NCBI GenBank assembly: GCA_013360295.1
Contig: JABWCL010000008.1
Span: 1 to 64,000 of the forward strand
From: Ignavibacteriaceae bacterium
GTDB lineage: Bacteria > Bacteroidota > Ignavibacteria > Ignavibacteriales > Ignavibacteriaceae
DNA: 64,000 nt
Reading direction: 5' to 3'
The notes below the pieces were generated by a model that was given only the letters and a program-made list of their open reading frames with translations, was not told the origin of the DNA and did no database searches. Positions 18,693 through 25,693 of this stretch are shown here, one piece after another (the first letter of the stretch is position 1; every line of letters begins with the position of its first letter). A program made the translations under genes and the position numbers.

Positions 18693-18770
18693 ATGTCAAT
18701 CAATAATAAAACCGCTATAGAAGAAAGTAACGCTTCCGGGATTAAATGGAAAAGAAGCCACATCCAATGA
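18693..18770 (+). CDS. Possible 25-residue peptide upstream of the SLOG-SLATT gene
   Basis: ATG at 18693 is preceded by AGGA at a suitable distance (18682-18685). It reads 25 codons (MSINNKTAIEESNASGIKW ...) to a TGA at 18768. It is not in frame with the next gene. It could be a leader peptide or a remnant. Nothing beyond the ribosome-binding site supports it. Confidence 0.25.
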   Translation: MSINNKTAIEESNASGIKWKRSHIQ

Positions 18771-18804
18771 AAATACTTTGCCAGTAACTTTATAATAATG
18801 AAGT

Positions 18805-20457
18805 ATGCAAAACGGCAATAACAACGAATCTCTTATTCCGTATCCAATTAGATTTGGGATTACGGGAAGCCGTAATATTTTACTTAGCGAAGAATTGCGG
18901 ATAAGCATTCGTATGGCAATAACCGAAGGCGTTAATAAATTAATCACTCCAAATAATCAACATATTGTTACACCCCGTTCCTGCAAAATAATCACATCCC
19001 TCGCTGATGGTGTTGAGCGAATAGCCGTAAAAGAAGCTATTGATGTATTAAACGCTCAATTGGAAGTATTTCTTCCGATTATAGAAGATGAATACAAAAA
19101 TACATTACTAAGCGATGAATCGAGAACTGAATTCGATAACCTGGTATTAAATGCTGCTTCCATAGAATCATTTATCGATAAACCGCTGAAAGAGAAATAC
19201 CCGGGTAAAGAATTTCACGAATGTTGGCAAGAGGTTTACCAGCGGTTTCAGGAAGAGTTAATCACTAGGTGTGATGTTCTAATCACCCTGACTGAGGACA
19301 ATGAAAACGATTATGGGGAATATGCGAAAGTTAAATATGCAAGAGTTATAAACAAACCAATTTTAATCATTCCGTGTGACACTAATAAGGGATTTCATAT
19401 AGAAAATTACACTAGGAGAATTGAAGAAGAACTAGAAAGTTTTGAGTTTATAAATAATTACAACACCAAAACAAACAAATACCAAAAAAAAATTAAACAG
19501 AGTAATGATGAATTTATAAACAATGCACTAGCCGATAAACTAACCCCTGATAATATCGAGACCGTCAAGAGAGTCTTACTCCCGGTTTACACCAAAATAT
19601 CATTAATTGCAGCTAGATATCAGAACTTGTATAAAAATTCCGGATTGGCGGTGTACCTGTTTTCCCCCTTCGCTGTAGTTATGGTTTCGTTAGCTATTTA
19701 TTATCAAGACTATTCAAACGTTTTCTACTCTATTGAATTTATTCTCCTGTTTATAATACTGTTTGTAATTAGATACGCGGATAAAAAAAGGACGCATAGA
19801 AAATGGTTGTATCATAGATATCTGGCTGAATTACTCCGAAGTACCATCTATTTAGCACTTGCCGGAAAGAAACAGGGTGAAATAAAAATTACTCCAGACC
19901 TCAGGGTTGCTCATAAACCGAATGAGTGGATGATTAAATTCCACTCACAGGTAATTGAGAAGATTGAAAAAAGAATATGTACCACTAATAATTTAGAAGC
20001 GGTTAAGTATTTTATCACTGAGGGATGGCTTAATAATCAAATTGAATACCACGGGAAAAACGCCATTAAACTAAGTAAACGAAATCATGATTTCGAATGG
20101 TATGGATGGATTATATTTGGTACAGCGTTAATACTCGCGTTTAGTCATTTAATTTTATCCGCATTTGATCTGGGAGAGGGGTTTGAGGTTTATTATGAAA
20201 TAGTCCCTTTCCTTGCAATTTCTTTACCGGCTTTTGGTGCATCCGTTGGAGCGATAAGAAATCACAGAGAGTATGCGCGCTTAAGCAGGCGAAGCAAGAA
20301 TATGTGCCAGACTCTGGAATACTTAAAAGATGAATGCAGTAAGATAAAAACCAATGATGAACTGAAACTCTGGTTAAAGAAAGCAGAAAAAATAATGCTT
20401 AGGGAAAGTCAGGACTGGTTGATGCTTATGAAGTATATTAAACTTGATGCAATATAA
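18805..20457 (+). CDS. SLOG sensor fused to SLATT-type membrane effector
   Basis: A 550-residue protein. Residues 13-200 form a SLOG-type Rossmann domain (RFGITGSRNI, then CKIITSLADGVERIA, CDVLITLTEDNENDY). SLOG domains are predicted to bind or process nucleotide-derived ligands. Hydrophobic pairs follow: residues 280-300 and 305-323, followed by KWLYHRYLAELLRS, and a second pair near 430-482 followed by REYARLSRRSKN. This is the 2TM-plus-helix pattern of SLATT (SMODS and SLOG-associating 2TM effector) domains, here apparently duplicated. The expected role is a ligand-gated membrane-permeabilising effector. Neighbours are a TIR-NB-ARC gene and the RelA-SLOG-RyR gene. The start is uncertain because no good Shine-Dalgarno precedes 18805. 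Confidence 0.82.
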   Translation: MQNGNNNESLIPYPIRFGITGSRNILLSEELRISIRMAITEGVNKLITPNNQHIVTPRSCKIITSLADGVERIAVKEAIDVLNAQLEVFLPIIEDEYKNTLLSDESRTEFDNLVLNAASIESFIDKPLKEKYPGKEFHECWQEVYQRFQEELITRCDVLITLTEDNENDYGEYAKVKYARVINKPILIIPCDTNKGFHIENYTRRIEEELESFEFINNYNTKTNKYQKKIKQSNDEFINNALADKLTPDNIETVKRVLLPVYTKISLIAARYQNLYKNSGLAVYLFSPFAVVMVSLAIYYQDYSNVFYSIEFILLFIILFVIRYADKKRTHRKWLYHRYLAELLRSTIYLALAGKKQGEIKITPDLRVAHKPNEWMIKFHSQVIEKIEKRICTTNNLEAVKYFITEGWLNNQIEYHGKNAIKLSKRNHDFEWYGWIIFGTALILAFSHLILSAFDLGEGFEVYYEIVPFLAISLPAFGASVGAIRNHREYARLSRRSKNMCQTLEYLKDECSKIKTNDELKLWLKKAEKIMLRESQDWLMLMKYIKLDAI

Positions 20458-20664
20458 AAACAGGATGATGAAGCGAGCTGTTAACTATTCCTAAAAGAAG
20501 CTAATGAACTTGGTTGGGAGACCCCTCATTTTATTAATCAATTAATCTCTGTATGGGTGTCTTCTTGTCAGTATTGTCATTTTGTTTAATAAAAAAGTAA
20601 ATGAGATGCTCATAATTTTGTGAAAGTATTTGAAGTAAGAAAATAATTAATTAATGAGTTAAAA

Positions 20665-23220
20665 ATGCCCGTCAACAAAGAACAACACCAAAAAGATATT
20701 AAAAGGTTTATTGCGGAGCGGAAGCAGTATGAAACCTTTGCAAAAACACTGGAACAGATATTAACCGCCGCGGCGAATATTTATGCCCCCCTATCCATTG
20801 TGCAGGTACGGGCTAAAAATGTATCCAGCTTTGCCGAGAAGATTATACGCAAAAACAAGTATAAAGACCCTCTGCGCGATATTACCGATCTCTGCGGCGC
20901 GAGGATAATAACCCAGACGCAGGAACAAATTGATAAAGTCTGCGGTTTTATCCGGCAGAACTTTTTAATTGATGAAGCTAACAGCCTTGATGTTGGCGAG
21001 CGGTTACAGATAAAAGAATTTGGCTATCGCTCGGTTCATTTTATTATAACACCGGTTAAAGAGGAAATACTCGGCATTAAAATACCTGACGAACTTAAAG
21101 ATAAAAAAGCCGAGATACAGGTAAGAACCCTGCTTCAGCATACCTGGTCGGACGTATTGCACGACAGGCTCTATAAAACCGCCTTAAAGATACCAAGAGA
21201 ATGGGAGCGGGAATCGGCACGGCTTGCCGCACTTCTCGAAAACGCGGATGAAAATATTTCCCGCATTACTTCCCTCACCGACTCTTACACAGCCAACTTC
21301 GGTAACCGGATGACCGCTGATCAATTGGCGGGGGAAATAGAGACACTCCGGACAATTCTTGATAATGAACCTTCTGAACAGAACAAACCGGCAATAGCCT
21401 TAAAAATCGCCAGGCTTACGAAATTTACCGGTAACCGGAAGAAAATCATCAAACTTCTGACACTCTTTGCAAATGTACCCTCAAAAGTTAATGCCGAAAT
21501 AAAAACAGAATTGGGTTATGCTTTGTGTAAAGAATACAAAACCCGGCCTTCAGGCAAGCAGTTTATAAGGGGTGAAAAATACTTAGCCGGTGTGGCGGGA
21601 ATAAAAGAGCTTGAAGCAGATGCTTCCAAAATATCGCTTAAAAACATTCCTGAAAGTTATTCCTCAAGATTACTGGCGCTCCGGTATCTCGCGGAAACCT
21701 GTGAAGGGAGTCGGCAGGATGATAAAGTTAAGAAATTATATAACCTAGCGTACCGTATGGATTATGATAACCCTTATTTGTTCGCTAAAATGCTTGAACA
21801 TAATAATAATTTCTGCGAGCATAAGATGCTCATAAAAGGTAATATCCTTAAAGCAATAGAATTGTGCCGCGAGCATATTGCGCTTGGTATAGAATCAATA
21901 AAAGCATATTTCACAATAGCGAAATTGTATCTTTTACTGGACGATTCCTACCCCGCCCTGGAAGCGTGCGCTAAAGCTATTGATTTACTCATATCCGAAA
22001 AACTCTGCTTCTGCCGGGAAATGCTTGATGATGAAATTGAATCGTTTGCACGGCTAACTAATAGTGAAAAGGAGAATACTGGAATCGAGTGTGCGATAAA
22101 CCTGCTGCATATTACCAACTATTTGTTGTATGGTGAAAATAAATCCCATAATTACCTGAAAAAGATTGCGACTGTCCTCGACACAGGCAAACCGCCAATT
22201 ACCATTATCGCCGGTGGTTCAGATAACATTTCACCCGTTTCCGCTAATAAATACAGCCGCTTCCTGAACGACGCGGTAAGAAGATACTCCGGGACAATAA
22301 TATCCGGCGGAACAACAAGCGGTGTGCCCGGACTTCTCGGTACGGCGGTGGAACTGGCAAGAAAGCTCGGTAACAGGGAAATCAATTTAATCGGGTACAT
22401 TCCCAAGAAAAATATAAAAGGTATCAAAGCAGATAAAGCCTATAAACTTGTTCAGACTACCGGAGATTCCTTTACTCCCCTGGAGCCGATCCGTATGTGG
22501 TGTGATCTGATCGTAAGCGGAGTTGAACCGAAAAATGTTATAATGCTCGGAATAGACGGCGGGAAAATAGCCGCGATAGAATACCGTTTAGCGCTTGCGT
22601 TCGGCGCGCAACTCGGAATTGTACAAGAGAGCGGACGAGCGGCAAATGAAATTCTTAAAGATATTGATTGGCGTTACCACAATAATTTACTTCCTGTTCC
22701 AAATGAGAGTGAGTCTGTCTGGGCTTTTATCAATTATCGAAGAACCGATTCTTTGTTCAGCGCCGCGCAGCTTGAAGATATGGCAAAGGTGATCCATCAT
22801 AACTACGTACAGGACCAGCTTAAAAACGTAAAACCTGCCGAGAATATTAAAGAATGGAAAGAGCTCAGAGCAGATTATAAGAATTCCAATATTAACCAGG
22901 CGCTTTTTATAAGTGAAATTCTTGCGTTGAACGGATTTGGTATAAGAAAAACATCTGATGACGGGAAAGCAGTAAAGGAATTCACAAAAGATGAACTGCT
23001 TAAGATGTCGAAAATGGAACACGGCAGATTCGTTGCAGAAAGGCTGCTGCAAGGATGGAAGTACGGACCCGAAAAAGATCCGGCAAAGCTGATAAGCCCC
23101 TACTTAATTCCCTGGGATGATGTTCCGCCCGAAATCCAGCAGTTTGACGTAAACAGTATTAACAATTATCCCGGGCTGCTGAAAATGGCGGGATTGGAAA
23201 TTTACCGCGTTGATGATTAA
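20665..23220 (+). CDS. RelA/SpoT synthetase-TPR-SLOG-RyR fusion
   Basis: An 851-residue multidomain protein. Residues 40-175 are a (p)ppGpp-synthetase-like nucleotidyltransferase, with RDITDLCGARI (D75), GYRSVHF (121-126) and EIQVRT (E150), then HTWSDVLH. The metal and catalytic acids of the family are present, and there is no HD hydrolase domain. Residues about 230-500 are helical, TPR-like. Residues 510-660 are a TRPM/LSDAT-like SLOG domain (ITIIAGGSDN, SGTIISGGTTSGVPG). Residues 777-851 form a RyR domain (MEHGRFVAERLLQGWKYG ... ISPYLIPWDD). It may make a (p)ppGpp-like or other pyrophosphorylated signal under control of SLOG/RyR ligand sensing. The Nudix gene follows 15 bp later. Confidence 0.87.
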   Translation: MPVNKEQHQKDIKRFIAERKQYETFAKTLEQILTAAANIYAPLSIVQVRAKNVSSFAEKIIRKNKYKDPLRDITDLCGARIITQTQEQIDKVCGFIRQNFLIDEANSLDVGERLQIKEFGYRSVHFIITPVKEEILGIKIPDELKDKKAEIQVRTLLQHTWSDVLHDRLYKTALKIPREWERESARLAALLENADENISRITSLTDSYTANFGNRMTADQLAGEIETLRTILDNEPSEQNKPAIALKIARLTKFTGNRKKIIKLLTLFANVPSKVNAEIKTELGYALCKEYKTRPSGKQFIRGEKYLAGVAGIKELEADASKISLKNIPESYSSRLLALRYLAETCEGSRQDDKVKKLYNLAYRMDYDNPYLFAKMLEHNNNFCEHKMLIKGNILKAIELCREHIALGIESIKAYFTIAKLYLLLDDSYPALEACAKAIDLLISEKLCFCREMLDDEIESFARLTNSEKENTGIECAINLLHITNYLLYGENKSHNYLKKIATVLDTGKPPITIIAGGSDNISPVSANKYSRFLNDAVRRYSGTIISGGTTSGVPGLLGTAVELARKLGNREINLIGYIPKKNIKGIKADKAYKLVQTTGDSFTPLEPIRMWCDLIVSGVEPKNVIMLGIDGGKIAAIEYRLALAFGAQLGIVQESGRAANEILKDIDWRYHNNLLPVPNESESVWAFINYRRTDSLFSAAQLEDMAKVIHHNYVQDQLKNVKPAENIKEWKELRADYKNSNINQALFISEILALNGFGIRKTSDDGKAVKEFTKDELLKMSKMEHGRFVAERLLQGWKYGPEKDPAKLISPYLIPWDDVPPEIQQFDVNSINNYPGLLKMAGLEIYRVDD

Positions 23221-23235
23221 TATTCCTGTGTAAAA

Positions 23236-23649
23236 ATGAGTAGTGAAAATAAATACCGGTTTCCTCTTTCGAGCGTGAGGGGAATAATACAAAATGATAA
23301 TGGAGAAATACTGCTTCTGAAACGGGCTGCGGGAGACTTCTGCGGGGGTAAATGGTGCCTCCCCGGCGGCAAAGTTGAATATGGCAAAAGAGTTGATGAA
23401 GCGCTTGTCCTGGAATTGAAGGAAGAAACTGATCTCGACTGCGCTGAAGCAAAATTTCTCTTTTATCTGGACAGTTTGCCCTCCGGCGAATACCGCGACC
23501 ATTATATTGTCTTTTATTTTGAATGTAAGGTAAAGGGTGAAATAAAACTGAACGGTGAATCGGAAGAGTACAGGTGGGTAAATCCAAATGACATCAATAA
23601 TTATGATGTTGCATTTGGGAATAAGGTGTCTAATCTGAATGTATCATAA
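23236..23649 (+). CDS. Nudix hydrolase with a partly degenerate Nudix box
   Basis: A 137-residue, single-domain Nudix protein (LPGGKVEYGKRVDEALVLE, then LKEETDL). Compared with G-x5-E-x7-REUxEExGU, the first glutamate is K51, the arginine is L59 and the late glycine is D66. The core metal-binding acids E60, E63 and E64 remain. It lies directly after the RelA-SLOG-RyR gene on the same strand. It could degrade the signal made by that protein or ADP-ribose-type products of TIR enzymes; this is inferred from position. A general dNTP-sanitising role is the alternative. Confidence 0.85.
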   Translation: MSSENKYRFPLSSVRGIIQNDNGEILLLKRAAGDFCGGKWCLPGGKVEYGKRVDEALVLELKEETDLDCAEAKFLFYLDSLPSGEYRDHYIVFYFECKVKGEIKLNGESEEYRWVNPNDINNYDVAFGNKVSNLNVS

Positions 23650-24037
23650 ACAAATTATTTTATATATTTAAACATTATTTATGACAACAATTAACGAAGT
23701 TTAATGATCTTCCTTCATCATCATCAACATATTCCATGTATATGGAGGTGTGGCCGTGATTTAATGAAGAGTGGTTACAGCGCGTTAATAGTGATGTCAA
23801 GAAATACTATAATATGTGTTCTGAGGTGGATATAATTTTGGCAATTGCGATAATTATCTGTCGCATCAATGTGGTTATTGCTGCCCCAATAAATAGCGGG
23901 GTCATGAACTATCGTTATGATAATGATGTTTATTTACTGGGTGCATAGCGTTTTAATTATTCTTTATAATTTTATTATATGCGCTCTTACGACAACTAAA
24001 TAACAATTAATTTTATATTCTATATAATTGTGGCGTA
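23650..24037 (+). other. Intergenic, possible decayed coding sequence
   Basis: About 390 bp. Short open stretches in two frames (for example 23704-23835 and about 23763-23948) look protein-like but lack a joint start and a ribosome-binding site. A frame-shifted remnant is plausible. No structured RNA, repeat or clear promoter was identified. Confidence 0.35.
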
Positions 24038-25420
24038 ATGGAACGGCAAGTATATGTATCATGCTTCCCAGATAACGGTAACACGTTTATAAATGATATG
24101 ATTTATGCATTAGCTCTAAACAAAATCTCTTATAATAACCGTTTTACTGACATAATCAATAATTTAGTGACGTACGATGACATCAGAGCTAAAATAAACA
24201 CCTCTGATGTCTTTTTATATTTTGTAAGCATTAATAATAATAACTCCTATTTTTCTATAAAAGAATACGAATATGCAATTGCTTTGGGCAAATATATCGT
24301 ATTGATCATCTATGAGAACGACGGCTCCCTAATTCCTTACCAGTTAAGGGGTAATGTTAAAGTTGACTTTAGAAATACAAAAGAGCTCGTTCATAAATAC
24401 GAAATTCTCATCAACCTAATTTGCAAATCTACAATTAGTGCTCGAAAAACCTATGGTGATACATCAATGTATTCATTCGATCCATTATTTTTTATTATAT
24501 TAAAAACATATCAGTTGTCTAAGACTGCAATTAGCAAGTATCGCGAATATATTAACAGAAATATGCCTATTGTATCATCTGATGGAAGAGGTGAAAACGA
24601 ATTCACCCTAACCGACTGTCAAACTGATGAAGTTGATTGTTCGCTTTTTACTCCTAGAGTTGCGCAACCGGGTTCAGCAATACTTGTTCAGGTATTTGCG
24701 CATATTCCGGATTTAATCAAGGAGGCAAAAGCTTATGCTTTTGGACTTGATGATAAAACAAAATATCGTGGTATAACATCGTTAGGCACTATAGTCAAGA
24801 AAGGAGAGAATCTGTCATTTAAATTAACTATGGATAACTGCGAGATAGATGAACCATTCCAAGAAATCATTTGGAAGGGGAAAACCACGCGGGTGTCCTT
24901 TAAGGTATCTATCCCCTCGAGCACCTTAAATGGTAATACGATAGGAAAACTATATGTTTATCAAAATACTGTCCCCATTGGAAGTATAAAATTTTCTTTA
25001 CAAATTAATAAGGAATTGAGTTATAGTGAAGGCAAACACTATCCGGCGGGCCAAGCTACTCGATATAAATTAGCATTTATCTCTTATTCTAGAAAAGATA
25101 AAAATAAAGTTTTAGAGCGTGTTCATTTGTTACCGACGTTTGGGATAAGATATTACCAAGATATATTTGATTTAGAACCCGGAGTCGTTTGGAAAAAGAA
25201 ATTATGTGAGTTTATAGATGAGAGTAATATTATGCTTCTTTTTTGGTCAACAAATGCAAAAAAATCCGAGGCGGTAAGGAGTGAATGGGAATATGCATTG
25301 AAGAATAAAGAAGAAGGGTATATAAGACCTGTTCCAATTGAAGGTCCACCAATACCCGAACCACCAGAAGAGTTGAAGCACATAAATTTTGATGAACTAA
25401 TTCTACATATAAAAAAATAG
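24038..25420 (+). CDS. Two-TIR protein with central beta-sandwich domain
   Basis: A 460-residue protein. The C-terminal 120 residues are a good TIR domain (LAFISYSRKDKNKVLERV, YYQDIFDLEPG, IMLLFWSTNAKKSEAVRSEWEYA), with candidate catalytic E416 in V413-R-S-E416. Residues 1-130 look like a second, degenerate TIR/Rossmann domain (VYVSCFPDNGN, then SDVFLYFVS and YEYAIALGKYIVLII). Between them, about 210-330, is a beta-rich region (QPGSAILVQVFAHIP, IIWKGKTTRVSFKVSIP, PIGSIKFSLQI) of a type I associate with bacterial TIR proteins. Probable NAD-consuming effector. The pairing of a worn TIR with an intact one suggests a regulatory and a catalytic copy. Confidence 0.82.
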   Translation: MERQVYVSCFPDNGNTFINDMIYALALNKISYNNRFTDIINNLVTYDDIRAKINTSDVFLYFVSINNNNSYFSIKEYEYAIALGKYIVLIIYENDGSLIPYQLRGNVKVDFRNTKELVHKYEILINLICKSTISARKTYGDTSMYSFDPLFFIILKTYQLSKTAISKYREYINRNMPIVSSDGRGENEFTLTDCQTDEVDCSLFTPRVAQPGSAILVQVFAHIPDLIKEAKAYAFGLDDKTKYRGITSLGTIVKKGENLSFKLTMDNCEIDEPFQEIIWKGKTTRVSFKVSIPSSTLNGNTIGKLYVYQNTVPIGSIKFSLQINKELSYSEGKHYPAGQATRYKLAFISYSRKDKNKVLERVHLLPTFGIRYYQDIFDLEPGVVWKKKLCEFIDESNIMLLFWSTNAKKSEAVRSEWEYALKNKEEGYIRPVPIEGPPIPEPPEELKHINFDELILHIKK

Positions 25421-25693
25421 CCTCGTATATTTATAATATGCGCTAAGTATTTATTATAAACAGAGGGATTCTGAACGAGGTGAGGAGAAACACATTATTA
25501 TGGTTGATATCATATAAAATGAGATGATCTTAAAATCCCCTCACTTATTGGACTCATAACAGTTTTAGGTATAGAAGACAAATTAGAGATGGTTACGCAA
25601 ATCACAGTATTGAGAGATATAAGACGAGGACATGAACAATTTAATTATTATGGAAACTATTTTATGCAAACACAATTTCTTATTGGAGCATAA

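Noticed and set aside
25589-25693. 34-codon frame ending directly before the GTG of the AAA+/RyR gene
   Set aside because: No Shine-Dalgarno and no similarity. The upstream in-frame codons are also open, suggesting a random or decayed stretch.
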